64,000 nt of DNA from DASPPM01 sp052143835 (lineage in GTDB: Bacteria > Pseudomonadota > Alphaproteobacteria > JACZXZ01). Location of the stretch: NCBI GenBank assembly GCA_052143835.1, contig JBKQRV010000187.1, forward strand, positions 1 through 64,000. The letters are read 5' to 3'. The notes beneath the pieces are model-generated. The model searched no databases and was not told the origin of the DNA. It saw only the letters and a program-made list of their open reading frames with translations. The position numbers and the translations under genes were made by a program. Shown here piece by piece: positions 32,032 to 42,780 of this stretch; position 1 is the first letter of the stretch; the number at the start of each line of letters is the position of its first letter.

Positions 32032-32643
32032 CTACGGGAGAATCTGGAACTGGGCGTCCATCGGCGTGCAGGCGAGGCCGTTGATCGGCACGATGTCCTG
32101 CGGGCAGGCCGAGAAGGCGACGACGCAATCCATCTCGGCGCGCAAGGTCACGTAGTCGCCGGGCTTGGAGACCGCGGGCTCGAAGCTCAGGCTGCCGTCG
32201 GCCGCGACCGGGATGTTCATGAAAAGATTGAGCGGGCTCGGGGTCTCGGGGGGCGCCATGCCGAGCTCGCCGAGTGCTGCCGCGAGGTTGTCCGTGCAGC
32301 TGTCGTGATGGCCCTTGCAGCCGAGCTGCTCATAGCGGTAGCGGTCGCAGGCCGCGAGCACCGTGTCATGGATGCCCGGCGAGGTGTCCTCGACGAGGGT
32401 GAGGATGGGGCGGCGCCGGTTGGTGACGAGGCTGTCGCCACGCTTGGGAAAGAGCTTCAGGAGATGGGTGCGCGTGTGCTCCATCGACATGAACTCGCGC
32501 GGGTCGCGCATGCCGAAGGCCCAGGTATCGACGACCTGGCTGCCGTGGATGTTGATGACGCGCACGCTTTGGCCCTTGCGCACGATCGCGGCCTTGCCCT
32601 TGCGTGCCGGAATGGTGACGCGCTCGCCTTCCGCCATGATCAT
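32032..32643 (-). CDS. DUF1989 (urea-carboxylase-associated) family protein
   Basis: This is a 203-residue cytosolic protein of the DUF1989 family. It has the family features IHGSQVVDTWAF, MSMEHTRTHLLKLFPKRGD, the HDTVLAACDRYRYEQLG segment, DSCTDNLAAAL, PLNLFMNIPVA and the C-terminal MDCVVAFSACPQDI. Members are found next to urea amidolyase and also in other catabolic operons. The role is not established; many keep a ring of His/Cys/Asp residues that look like a metal site. It appears to be the first gene of the transcript with the SDR and acyl-CoA dehydrogenase. Confidence 0.8.
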   Translation of the reverse strand: MIMAEGERVTIPARKGKAAIVRKGQSVRVINIHGSQVVDTWAFGMRDPREFMSMEHTRTHLLKLFPKRGDSLVTNRRRPILTLVEDTSPGIHDTVLAACDRYRYEQLGCKGHHDSCTDNLAAALGELGMAPPETPSPLNLFMNIPVAADGSLSFEPAVSKPGDYVTLRAEMDCVVAFSACPQDIVPINGLACTPMDAQFQILP

Positions 32644-32691
32644 CCTCCCCAGTCATCTCGTTCTAAGAATCGCGAAATCAGGCAAATCCCC

Positions 32692-32793
32692 GTCATTGCG
32701 AGGCGCCCAAGGGGCGCCGAAGCAATCCAGTGAATTTTTGTCGCGCGGCAGCCTGCCCCGGCGTCCGCCGGGGTTCGCTGCGCTCGCAATGAC
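32692..32793. repeat. GTCATTGCGAG-type composite inverted repeat, copy 2
   Basis: It begins GTCATTGCGAGGCG, passes a GGCGCCGAAGCAATCCAG half, and ends CTCGCAATGAC. In the middle there is a hairpin CCCCGGCGTCCGCCGGGG. It shares outer arms and the GAAGCAATCCAG block with copy 1 at 9263-9391, but it is shorter and the second TGGATTGCTTC half is missing. No coding potential. Confidence 0.82.
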
Positions 32794-32840
32794 GACTTCC
32801 TCCAGTCATGGCGAAAGTACGAATCATGACATTGGCCCTC

Positions 32841-33113
32841 TCACAGCAACGCCTCGATCGCCTCGCGGGTCTCGGCCGAGGGCACCACGGGGACGATCTC
32901 GAACTCGATCAGGTCGCCCCAGAACGCCACCCACTGCTGCAGGAGGCGCGCGTCCTCGCATTCCATGAGCTGGAAGCAACGCTCGAAATTGGCCTCGATC
33001 CAGCTGTTGACGTACTTGAGGCCCTCGGGGGCGCCACGCCCTTGCGCGCGAAAGCGGCGATACACCGCCTTGGCATCGCGTCCCTTGAAGCGCTCGATCA
33101 CCATGAACAGCAT
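32841..33113 (-). CDS. DUF3303-family small protein
   Basis: This is a 90-residue protein beginning MLFMVIERFKGRDA and containing GLKYVNSWIEANFERCFQLM and LLQQWVAFWGDLIEFEIVPV. The pattern matches the DUF3303 family of small ferredoxin-like alpha-beta-barrel proteins. No catalytic residues are known. It lies 26 bp downstream of ivd and appears co-transcribed. The start is the ATG at 33113. Confidence 0.78.
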   Translation of the reverse strand: MLFMVIERFKGRDAKAVYRRFRAQGRGAPEGLKYVNSWIEANFERCFQLMECEDARLLQQWVAFWGDLIEFEIVPVVPSAETREAIEALL

Positions 33114-33139
33114 GGCTCGCCCCTCTCTATTTCGCAGGC

Positions 33140-34312
33140 CTAGGCCGTCTCCTCGAAGAGCTCGCGCCCGATGAGCCAGCGCCGAATCTCGGAGGTGCCG
33201 GCGCCGATCTCGTAGAGCTTGGCATCGCGCAGGAGCCGTCCCGTGGGAAAGTCGTTGATGTAGCCGTTGCCGCCCAAAAGCTGGATGGCATCGAGCGCCA
33301 CTTGGGTCGCCTTCTCGGAGGCGAAGAGGATGGCGCCGGCCGCGTCCTTGCGCGTGGTCTCGCCGCGGTCGCACGCCTTGGCCACGGCATAGACGTAGGC
33401 CTTGCAGGCGTTCATGGTCGTATACATGTCGGCGAGCTTGCCCTGCACGAGTTGGAAGTTGCCGATGGGCTGGCCGAACTGCTGGCGCTCGTGCACGTAG
33501 GGCACCGCCACGTCCAGGCACGCCTGCATGATGCCGCAGGGGCCGGCCGCGAGCACCGCGCGCTCGTAGTCGAGCCCGCTCATCAGCACGTTGACACCCT
33601 TGCCGAGCTCTCCGAGCACGTTCTCGGCCGGAACCTCGCAGTCCTGGAAGACGAGCTCGCCCGTGTCGGAGCCGCGCATGCCGAGCTTGTCGAGCTTCTG
33701 CGCCGTGGAGAAGCCCTTGAAGCCGCGCTCGACGAGGAAGGCCGTGATGCCGCGGGGGCCCGCTTGGGGATCGGTCTTGGCGTAGACCACGATCACGTCG
33801 GCGCAAGGGCCGTTGGTGATCCACATCTTGCTGCCGTTGAAGACATAGCGTTCGCCCTTGCGCTCCGCGCGCAGCCTCATGCCGACGACGTCGGAGCCCG
33901 CCCCCGGCTCGCTCATGGCGAGCGCTCCCACGTGCTCGCCCGAGATCAGCTTCGGCAGATAGCGGCGCTTCTGCTCGGCGTTGCCGTTGCGGCGGATCTG
34001 ATTGACGCAGAGGTTCGAGTGGGCGCCGTAGGAGAGGCCGATCGAGGCGGAGGCGCGGCTGATCTCCTCCATGGCGACGCAATGCTCGAGATAGCCCATG
34101 CCGGCGCCGCCCCACTCCTCCTCGACGGTGACGCCCAAGAGGCCGAGGCGGCCGAGCTCGGGCCAGAGCTCGCGCGGGAAACTGTTGGAGCGATCGATCT
34201 CGTCCGCGCGCGGGGCGATCCTGTCGGAAGCGAAATCGCGCACCGTGGCGCGCAGCATCTCGGCGGTCTCGCCCAAGCCGAAATCGAGGCCCTGCGGCTG
34301 GTTTGGGATCAT
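33140..34312 (-). CDS. ivd: isovaleryl-CoA dehydrogenase
   Basis: This is a 390-residue acyl-CoA dehydrogenase, third step of leucine catabolism (isovaleryl-CoA to 3-methylcrotonyl-CoA). The isovaleryl-specific position of the catalytic base is seen in SGLDYERAVLAAGPCG, and the usual C-terminal glutamate is replaced by Gly in LYEIGAGTSEIRRW, as in known IVD proteins. FAD contacts such as AMSEPGAGSDVVGM are present. It overlaps the upstream thioesterase by 4 bp (ATGA). The operon has a strong LiuR-type palindrome upstream. Confidence 0.93.
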   Translation of the reverse strand: MIPNQPQGLDFGLGETAEMLRATVRDFASDRIAPRADEIDRSNSFPRELWPELGRLGLLGVTVEEEWGGAGMGYLEHCVAMEEISRASASIGLSYGAHSNLCVNQIRRNGNAEQKRRYLPKLISGEHVGALAMSEPGAGSDVVGMRLRAERKGERYVFNGSKMWITNGPCADVIVVYAKTDPQAGPRGITAFLVERGFKGFSTAQKLDKLGMRGSDTGELVFQDCEVPAENVLGELGKGVNVLMSGLDYERAVLAAGPCGIMQACLDVAVPYVHERQQFGQPIGNFQLVQGKLADMYTTMNACKAYVYAVAKACDRGETTRKDAAGAILFASEKATQVALDAIQLLGGNGYINDFPTGRLLRDAKLYEIGAGTSEIRRWLIGRELFEETA

Positions 34313-34863
34313 GGCTCGGCTCCTCCCGGCGCGTCGTCGCGCGACTCTAGCGGGAACCGCACGCCCTGCGAAGGGCGGGGATCAACGGCCGCCTCTCCCC
34401 CGCTCCCCGCCCGCGGTGCATCGGACCTGCCGGGGAGCGTCATGAGGGTCGAGAGCGACGCCGCAATCTCGACCTCCTTGCCCCCTTTGAGGGCCGCAAC
34501 CCGCGCCTCGGCGACGACGAGGGTACGCCCCGGCCGCAGCACGCGCCCGCGCGCGACAAGCGCCTCGCCCTCCGCCGGTGCCAGCAGATTGAGCTTGTAC
34601 TCGACCGTGAGCACGCTCGCATCCGCCGGCATCAAGCTGAAGGCGGCGTAGCCGGAGGCGCTGTCCGCGATCATGCCGACGATGCCGCCGTGGATGAAGC
34701 CGTGCTGCTGGGTGAGGTCCTCGCGATAGGCGAGCTCGATCTCGACCTCGCCGGGACGCACCGTGCCGAGCCTGGCGCCGACGAGCGCCATGGCACGCTG
34801 CCGCGCGAAGCTTGCGCGCACGCGCGCCTCGAACGCGGGGTCCAAAGGCTCGAAGCGGGCCAT
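34309..34863 (-). CDS. PaaI-type hotdog thioesterase
   Basis: This is a 184-residue protein of the PaaI/YbgC-like thioesterase group. The hotdog-fold core reads TQQHGFIHGGIVGMIADSAS and continues with MPADASVLTVEYKLNLLAPA and VARGRVLRPGRTLVVAEARV. The C-terminal 35 residues after the domain are Pro/Gly/Arg-rich and low-complexity. It is the first gene of the ivd operon and may free CoA from stalled branched acyl-CoA. A near-palindromic operator lies about 34 bp upstream of its start. Confidence 0.87.
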   Translation of the reverse strand: MARFEPLDPAFEARVRASFARQRAMALVGARLGTVRPGEVEIELAYREDLTQQHGFIHGGIVGMIADSASGYAAFSLMPADASVLTVEYKLNLLAPAEGEALVARGRVLRPGRTLVVAEARVAALKGGKEVEIAASLSTLMTLPGRSDAPRAGSGGEAAVDPRPSQGVRFPLESRDDAPGGAEP

Positions 34864-34896
34864 GCTCCCTCATCCAGTAGAGGAGATCGAGTTTAC

Positions 34897-34918
34897 TTTA
34901 CGTTTACGTAAACGTCAA
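34897..34918. promoter_or_regulatory. LiuR-type operator upstream of the thioesterase-ivd operon
   Basis: The core is the perfect 16-bp palindrome ACGTTTACGTAAACGT (34900-34915), flanked by TTT and CAA. This closely matches the TTGACGTTTACGTAAA-type sites reported for MerR-family LiuR regulators of leucine/isovalerate degradation. It sits 34 bp upstream of the thioesterase start and less than 70 bp from the end of the MerR gene, in a short AT-rich gap. Confidence 0.8.
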
Positions 34919-34981
34919 CACGGTCGTCTTGCTCTTCGCTCGCTCGTTGAGGACGGGGAGTCGGGCAGATGCGCACACCCT

Positions 34982-35425
34982 CTAGCGGGCTTTGCCGGCG
35001 GCGCGGGCCTTCTTGGGCTTGCTCCGGCCGGCGAGCTCGGCGAGGCGCGCGTGGCAGCGCGCCTCGACGCTCGCGAGCTCGGCAAGCGTCACCTCGATGT
35101 CCTCGCGCTGCCGCTCGAGCAGCTGGCGGCGCTCGGCGATCTTGCCGAGGAAGTGGCGCAGCTGGCCGGCCTCGCCGGGCGCGCCGTCGTAGAGATCGAA
35201 GATCTCCTTGATCTCGGCCAGGCTGAAGCCGAGGCGCTTGCCGCGCAGGATGAGCTTGAGCCGCACGCGCTCGCGCGGGCTGTAGAGCCGCATCTGCCCG
35301 CGCCGCTCGGGTGCGAGCAGCCCCTCGTCCTCGTAGAAGCGGATGGTGCGCGTGGTCACGTCGAACTCGCGCGCGAGCTCGCTGATGGTGTGGTGCCGAC
35401 CGCCCGCCGCGGCACTTGCCTCCAT
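34982..35425 (-). CDS. liuR: MerR-family transcriptional regulator, LiuR-like
   Basis: This is a 147-residue regulator. The N-terminal winged helix-turn-helix has the HTISELAREFDVTTRTIRFYEDEGLL signature and LYSPRERVRLKLILRG. A coiled-coil dimerisation helix follows (FLGKIAERRQLLERQREDIEVTL), then a Lys/Arg/Ala-rich tail. Size, neighbours and the operator at 34897-34918 fit LiuR, a repressor of leucine catabolism. It starts only 8 bp after the 4-hydroxybenzoyl-CoA reductase beta gene, so it is probably expressed from that transcript. The symbol is inferred from context. Confidence 0.75.
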   Translation of the reverse strand: MEASAAAGGRHHTISELAREFDVTTRTIRFYEDEGLLAPERRGQMRLYSPRERVRLKLILRGKRLGFSLAEIKEIFDLYDGAPGEAGQLRHFLGKIAERRQLLERQREDIEVTLAELASVEARCHARLAELAGRSKPKKARAAGKAR

Positions 35426-35433
35426 AGGCACCG

Positions 35434-36438
35434 TCAGCCCGCGTAGAGCCGTGCCACGAGGCGCCGGGCGAGCACGCCGGCGACGCGGCGGCGGTAATGG
35501 CCCGGCGTGAAGGTGGTCTTCATCGCCATGACCTGGTCGCGGATGAGCCCGTCCAATCCAGCCTCGACGCGCGCGTCGAGCGGGCCGCCGCAAAGCGCCT
35601 CGGTGCCCGCGAGCAGCACCGGCCGCGGATTCGTTCCGGTCAGTGCGACGCGGAGGCCTGTGAGCCGGTCGCCCTCGCGGCGAAGGGCGACCGCGACACC
35701 CGCGACCGGATACTCGATCGAGCGGCGGATGCGGATCTTGTCATAGGCGGAGCGCAGGCCCGGGATCGCGCGCGCGCGCACGCCGGTCACGAACTCGCCG
35801 GGCAGAAGGGCCAGATAGCGCTTGCCGTCCCCACTCGAGCCGTCCTGTCGGGCATGGCCGATGTAGAGCTCGGCCAAGGGAAGCGTGCGACGGCCCGCGG
35901 GTCCGAGGAGCTCGACCTCGGCGCCGAGGACCATGAGGGCGGGTGCCAGATCGCCGCTGAAGGTGGCGAAGCAGACGCCGCGGCTCTTGGGCGCCACGTG
36001 GCACATCTTGCCCGTGGTCTTGAGGCAATGATCGTTGGCGCTCCTCCACCATTCGCTTTGGTTATAGTAGATGCAGCGCGTGTCGAGGCAGAGGTTGCCG
36101 CCGACCGTCCCCATGTTGCGCTGGGTCGGTCCAGCGATCGATGCCGCGGCCTGGGCCACGACGGGATAATGCTCGGCGGTCGCCGGATGCGCCGCGAGCT
36201 CCGCGATGGTGAGCGAGGCGCCGAGTGCTAACCCCTTGCCGTCCGCCTTGAGCTTACGCAGCTCGGCCACGCCGTTCATGTCGATGAGCGTTGCGGGCGC
36301 CTCGATGCCGCGCCGGATGTTGACGACGAGATCGGTACCGCCGCCCAAGAGCCGGCTCTCGGGATGGGCTAGAAGTGCCGCCGCCACCTCGGCGACGTTC
36401 GCCGGGCGGATGAGCTGGAAGTGGGGCAGCGCCTCCAT
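35434..36438 (-). CDS. hcrB: 4-hydroxybenzoyl-CoA reductase FAD/4Fe-4S beta subunit
   Basis: This is a 334-residue FAD subunit. After the FAD motif LLGGGTDLVVNIRRG and the TQRNMGTVGGNLCLDTR motif comes a cysteine-rich loop with Cys at about residues 122, 138, 146 and 156, within RCIYYNQSEWW, DHCLKTTG, KMCHVAP and GVCFATF. This loop binds the extra [4Fe-4S] cluster found only in 4-hydroxybenzoyl-CoA reductases and sets it apart from other Cox/Xdh medium subunits. The ATG at 36438 overlaps the alpha-subunit stop (TGATG), with a GAGGAG site just upstream. Confidence 0.85.
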   Translation of the reverse strand: MEALPHFQLIRPANVAEVAAALLAHPESRLLGGGTDLVVNIRRGIEAPATLIDMNGVAELRKLKADGKGLALGASLTIAELAAHPATAEHYPVVAQAAASIAGPTQRNMGTVGGNLCLDTRCIYYNQSEWWRSANDHCLKTTGKMCHVAPKSRGVCFATFSGDLAPALMVLGAEVELLGPAGRRTLPLAELYIGHARQDGSSGDGKRYLALLPGEFVTGVRARAIPGLRSAYDKIRIRRSIEYPVAGVAVALRREGDRLTGLRVALTGTNPRPVLLAGTEALCGGPLDARVEAGLDGLIRDQVMAMKTTFTPGHYRRRVAGVLARRLVARLYAG

Positions 36439-38864
36439 CAACTCCTCGTTGCGCCCCCCGCGGCCGGCACGGCCGCGGCTTTGCGTGACGCAGAAGAAGG
36501 CGCGCCTGCGGCGCCCTCCGCGGCCGGCACGGCCGCGACTTTGCGTGACGCAGAAGAAGGCGCGCCTGCGGCGCGCCGGCGCTTCTCGACGAGCGCGAAC
36601 ACGCGGTCCGGTGTCGCGGGAAGCTCGTGAAGCCGCAGTCCGACCGCGTCGGCGACCGCGTTCGCGAGTGCCGGCAGGAAGCCCGAGAGCGAGCCCTCGC
36701 CCGCCTCCTTCGCGCCGAAGGGGCCGTAGGGGTCGTTGCTCTCGACGATATGGACCTCGATCGGCGGCGAGTCCTGGATCGTCGGCACCCGGTAGTCGAG
36801 CATGTTGGCGGTCACCATCAGGCCGTCGTGGTAGCCTGACTCCTCCGAGAGCGCCTGGCCCATGCCCATCCACACCGAGCCCTGCACCTGGCCCTCGACG
36901 GTCAGCCGGTTGAGCGCCTTGCCGCAGTCATGCGCGACCCAGACCTTGTCGACGGTGATGACCCCGGTCTCCTCGTCCACGCTCACCTCGACGACCTGGG
37001 CCGCGTAGCTGAAACCCATGGTGCCGCCGATGGCGGCACCGCGGTATTTCTTGCCGCCGTGCGAGGCGGGAATGGTCGAGAAGTTTCCCGTGACCGTGAT
37101 GGTGCCGCTCTCGTTGAGCGCCTCCGTCACCACCTCGTTGAAAGAGACGCCCTTGTCCTGGGCGCCCGCGCGATAGAGCTCGCCCAGGCACTCGATGTCC
37201 TCCGGCCGCGCCTCGAGCTTCCTCGCCGCCGCGGCCATGAGAATCTTCTTGAGGTTCTCGGCCGCCTCGATCGCCGCATTGCCGACCATGAAGGTCACGC
37301 GCGAGGAATAGGAGCCGTTGTCCTTAGGCACCACGTCGCTGTCGCCGCTCACGATGCGGATGCGCGCCATCTCGAGCCCGAGCACGTCGGCGACGGTCTG
37401 CACCAGCACGGTCGAGGAGCCCTGGCCGATCTCGGCGGCTCCCGTCAAGAGCACGATCGAGCCGTCGAAGTCGAGCTTGAGCTTGACCGTGGCATGGGGC
37501 TCGCCGGTCCAGTTGACGGGCCGGGAGGCGCCGCTGACGTAGTGGGAGCAGGCGAGCCCGAGCCCCTTGCCGCGCGCGAGACGGCCCTTGCGCTCCTTCC
37601 AGCCGCTCGCCTGCTCGACCCAGTCGAGGCATTCGGCCAGGCCGTAGCTGTTGATCATGAGATCGTTGTCGGAGAAGGTGGGTGCCGTGAGCAGATTGGC
37701 GCGGCGCACGGCGAAGGGATCGAGGCCGAGCTCGCCCGCCATCTCGTCGAGGAGCGCCTCGAAGGCGAAGCGGACGTCGACCGTGCCGTGGCCGCGCATG
37801 GCGCCGCAGGGCGGGGTGTTGGTCAGCACGCGCGCGCCGATGTACTTCACGTTGTGGATGGCGTAGATGGCGTAGAGCATCGACCCCGAATAGAGGATGG
37901 TGACGATGCCGTAGCCGCTATGCGCCCCGCCGCGCTGATGGCACTCGCACTCGACGGCCGTGATGCGGCCTTCCTTCGTCATGCCCATCTTGAGGCGGAT
38001 TTCGGTCTCGGGCCGCCCGCGATGGGTGATGAAGGTCTCCTCGCGCGTCAGCACCATGCGCACCGCGCGCCCCGCCTTGCGCGCGAGCAAGGCGGCGATA
38101 AGCTCGACGTTGAGCGCCTCGGTGCGGCAGCCGAAGCCGCCGCCCACGTGCGGCTTGATCACGCGGATGCGCGAGGCGTCCATGTCGAGGATGCGCGCGA
38201 GCATGAGGTGCACGTAATAAGGCACCTGGGTCGAGGCATGGACCGTCATGCGCTCGCGCACGGGATCGTATTCGGCAAGGGCCGCGTGCATCTCCATCTG
38301 GTTCTGGCACACTTCGGCGCAGAAATAGCTCTCCTCGCGCACGAGCGCCGCCTCGGCGAAGCCATGATCCACGCTGCCGAGCTCGAAAAGCACGTCGCGC
38401 TCGATGTTGTGCGGCCGGTGCGCGTGGAGGTCGACAGCACCTTGCGCCTTCGCGGCGGCGGCGCTGTAGTAGGCGGGGAGCTCGCGCACGCGCATCCTGA
38501 TGAGGCTCACCGCCTTCTCCGCCACCGCCTCGTCGACGGCCGCGACCGCCGCGACCGGCTCGCCGCGATAGCGCACGCGCTCGCGCGCCATCGGATGCTC
38601 GCTGCGTGCTACCGGCAGCACGCCGTGCGTCTTGTCGCAATCCGCCCCGGTGACCACGGCCACCACGCCCGGGAGCCGCAGGGCCGCGGAGACGTCGAGC
38701 TCGACGATCTCCGCATGGCTGTAAGGGCTGCGGTACATGCGGCCGACGAGCGCCCCGGGAGTGGCGAAATCGGCGGTGAATTTGGCGCGACCCGAGACCT
38801 TGTCGGGGCCGTCGACCATCGGCACGTAGCCGCCGATCGAGCGCTTGGCTGCGATCTCGTTCAC
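36438..38864 (-). CDS. hcrA: 4-hydroxybenzoyl-CoA reductase molybdopterin alpha subunit
   Basis: This catalytic subunit of about 808 residues removes the phenolic hydroxyl of 4-hydroxybenzoyl-CoA with low-potential electrons, an anaerobic-type step of aromatic degradation. It carries the molybdopterin motifs HVGGGFGCRTEALN, TPPCGAMRGHGT, TGAAEIGQGSS and the glutamate motif GAKEAGEGSLSG. It starts at GTG 38864, overlapping the gamma-subunit stop (GTGA), with a GGGGAGG site just upstream. Its last 40 residues are a tandem Ala/Ser/Pro-rich repeat, not part of the normal fold. Assignment is by family plus the beta-subunit loop. Confidence 0.82.
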   Translation of the reverse strand: MNEIAAKRSIGGYVPMVDGPDKVSGRAKFTADFATPGALVGRMYRSPYSHAEIVELDVSAALRLPGVVAVVTGADCDKTHGVLPVARSEHPMARERVRYRGEPVAAVAAVDEAVAEKAVSLIRMRVRELPAYYSAAAAKAQGAVDLHAHRPHNIERDVLFELGSVDHGFAEAALVREESYFCAEVCQNQMEMHAALAEYDPVRERMTVHASTQVPYYVHLMLARILDMDASRIRVIKPHVGGGFGCRTEALNVELIAALLARKAGRAVRMVLTREETFITHRGRPETEIRLKMGMTKEGRITAVECECHQRGGAHSGYGIVTILYSGSMLYAIYAIHNVKYIGARVLTNTPPCGAMRGHGTVDVRFAFEALLDEMAGELGLDPFAVRRANLLTAPTFSDNDLMINSYGLAECLDWVEQASGWKERKGRLARGKGLGLACSHYVSGASRPVNWTGEPHATVKLKLDFDGSIVLLTGAAEIGQGSSTVLVQTVADVLGLEMARIRIVSGDSDVVPKDNGSYSSRVTFMVGNAAIEAAENLKKILMAAAARKLEARPEDIECLGELYRAGAQDKGVSFNEVVTEALNESGTITVTGNFSTIPASHGGKKYRGAAIGGTMGFSYAAQVVEVSVDEETGVITVDKVWVAHDCGKALNRLTVEGQVQGSVWMGMGQALSEESGYHDGLMVTANMLDYRVPTIQDSPPIEVHIVESNDPYGPFGAKEAGEGSLSGFLPALANAVADAVGLRLHELPATPDRVFALVEKRRRAAGAPSSASRKVAAVPAAEGAAGAPSSASRKAAAVPAAGGATRS
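36451..36570. repeat. 60-bp tandem duplication within the 3' end of the alpha subunit gene
   Basis: Two units of exactly 60 bp (36451-36510 and 36511-36570) differ at only two positions. Each carries a GC-rich palindrome with arms CCGCGGCCG/CGGCCGCGG. They add a 20-residue Ala/Ser/Pro/Arg-rich repeat twice to the protein C-terminus, just before the stop. The 60-bp period keeps the frame. Confidence 0.9.
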
Positions 38865-39343
38865 GCGGCCTCCCCGCGCGCGCGCAGCTCGGCCGCGTGC
38901 TTGACCGCCTCGATGATCTTCACGTAGCCGGTGCAGCGGCAAATGTTGCTGCCGAGTGCTGCGCGGATGTCGGCCTCGCTCGGATGCGCGTTGCGGCGCA
39001 GGAGGCCCTCGGACGCCATGATCAGGCCCGGCGTGCAATAGCCGCATTGCGCGCCGAGCTTCTCATGAAAGCCGCGCTGGACCGAGGAGAGGCGCCCGGC
39101 TTGGGCGAGGCCTTCGACGGTGTCGACGCGCCTGCCCTCGCAAGTTGGCGCGAGCGTGAGACAGGAGAGTGTCGGGGTATCGTCGATCAGGACCGTGCAG
39201 GCGCCGCACTCGCCGCCGTCGCATCCCGTCTTGGTGCCGGTGAGGCCGGCGATCTCGCGCAGATAGTCGAGCAGCAGGACGTTGTCCTCGACCGCATCCG
39301 TCCGCCGCCGCCCGTTGAGCGTCACGTTGAGGAGTCTGGCCAT
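38861..39343 (-). CDS. hcrC: 4-hydroxybenzoyl-CoA reductase 2Fe-2S gamma subunit
   Basis: This is a 160-residue subunit with two [2Fe-2S] centres: CDGGECGACTVLIDDTPTLSC for the first and QCGYCTPG plus CRCTGY for the second. It transfers electrons between the flavin/4Fe-4S subunit and the molybdenum site. It is the first gene in the hcr cluster; the stop overlaps the alpha subunit start. Malic enzyme lies upstream on the same strand with a 96-bp gap. Confidence 0.88.
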   Translation of the reverse strand: MARLLNVTLNGRRRTDAVEDNVLLLDYLREIAGLTGTKTGCDGGECGACTVLIDDTPTLSCLTLAPTCEGRRVDTVEGLAQAGRLSSVQRGFHEKLGAQCGYCTPGLIMASEGLLRRNAHPSEADIRAALGSNICRCTGYVKIIEAVKHAAELRARGEAA

Positions 39344-39439
39344 CGGCCCCGCCGCTCCTGGCTGTCGCGCGCTGGCGACCCCTCTATTTAGACCTCCGCC
39401 GCCCCTGGAACAAGGCGCCCGTGGCGCGCTCGCGACACT

Positions 39440-41773
<2,334 letters not shown>

Positions 41774-41909
41774 GGCGCCTTCCTCGAAGTGTCTTTCTGG
41801 GCCGTCGTCGCGCTCACAGGCGATCGCGCGCGGGCCACTCGCTCCCTTGGGCCGTCATCCTAACGATTCCGCCGCCCGCGTCCAACCTGGGTCGCGGCGG
41901 GGCGCTGTC

Positions 41910-42134
41910 TCAGGTCGAATGGCCGCCGAGATGCTGAGCTTCGATTGCCGCCCTAATAGCCTTGAGCTCGGCGAGGACATCTAGAGCGAAGCCGAGCACG
42001 AAGAAGCCGCCGGCAAAACTGAAAGCGGCCCATCCTGCTGCAGACGAGGATCCGGCGCGCATTGCGATATCGTAAATCAGAACGGCTAGGATTGCCGCTA
42101 TCACCACGGGCCAGAACCTACGCGCGAATGCCAT
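41910..42134 (-). CDS. small membrane protein of unknown function
   Basis: This is a 74-residue protein with two hydrophobic segments (about residues 8-26 and 34-54) and a short charged C-terminal tail, LAELKAIRAAIEAQH. The start is supported by a very good ribosome site, GGGAGGAGCGCC, immediately before the ATG. No family is recognised. It stands alone between malic enzyme and a glyoxalase-family gene. The tail may be an amphipathic helix. Confidence 0.6.
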   Translation of the reverse strand: MAFARRFWPVVIAAILAVLIYDIAMRAGSSSAAGWAAFSFAGGFFVLGFALDVLAELKAIRAAIEAQHLGGHST

Positions 42135-42283
42135 GGCGCTCCTCCCTCTGCCGCCTCGCGTGAAGTGTGCTCATCAGTCATACGGACAAGATCGGCCATC
42201 TCCCACAGCCGGATTTGACGGTACATCACGTCGAACCGTCACCCGTTGCGGCATCGGCGGGCGCCGCCCGATCCCGCCTCGGG

Positions 42284-42679
42284 TCATGCGGTCGGATAGG
42301 ACGCGATCTCGATGAGGTTCCCGTCGGGATCGCGGCAGTAGACCGAGGTCATGGACCCGAGCGCGCCGGTCCGCTTGACCGGTCCCGCCGAGACGGCAAT
42401 GCCGCAGCTCCCGAGATGCGCGAGCACCTCCTGCGGGCCCGCCGAGGTGATGAAGCAAAGGTCGAGCGAGCCCGGCGCATCGACCGCGCCTGTCTCCCAG
42501 TTGGCAGCCCCGCTCGGCCGCACATTGAGCTTCTGCCTGCCGAACTTGAGCGCCGTGCGCGGCTCCGGGCCGAAGCGCTCGCGCGTCATGCCGAGCACGC
42601 GCTCGTACCAGGAGGCGCTCGCCTCCACGTCCCGGCAGTTCAGCACGACATGGTCGATGCGGTCGATGGTGAAGCTCAT
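42284..42679 (-). CDS. VOC/glyoxalase-family metalloprotein
   Basis: This is a 131-residue vicinal-oxygen-chelate protein. The first beta-alpha-beta half begins SFTIDRIDHVVLNCRDVEASASWYERVLGM, with His in DHVV as metal ligand. The second half ends VYCRDPDGNLIEIASY, with a Glu ligand. This is the single-domain glyoxalase/dioxygenase/bleomycin-resistance group, and substrate cannot be assigned. I use ATG 42679 because GGGGAGG is properly placed; an ATG 18 bases upstream lacks this. Confidence 0.83.
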   Translation of the reverse strand: MSFTIDRIDHVVLNCRDVEASASWYERVLGMTRERFGPEPRTALKFGRQKLNVRPSGAANWETGAVDAPGSLDLCFITSAGPQEVLAHLGSCGIAVSAGPVKRTGALGSMTSVYCRDPDGNLIEIASYPTA

Positions 42680-42780
42680 GGGCTCGCCTCCCCGCACTTG
42701 CCGCGCGTTCGCACCCGATCATAACGCAAGAGGGCGCGGCTTCACGCGAGAGAAATCGGCGGGAAAATGAGCTTGGATCT

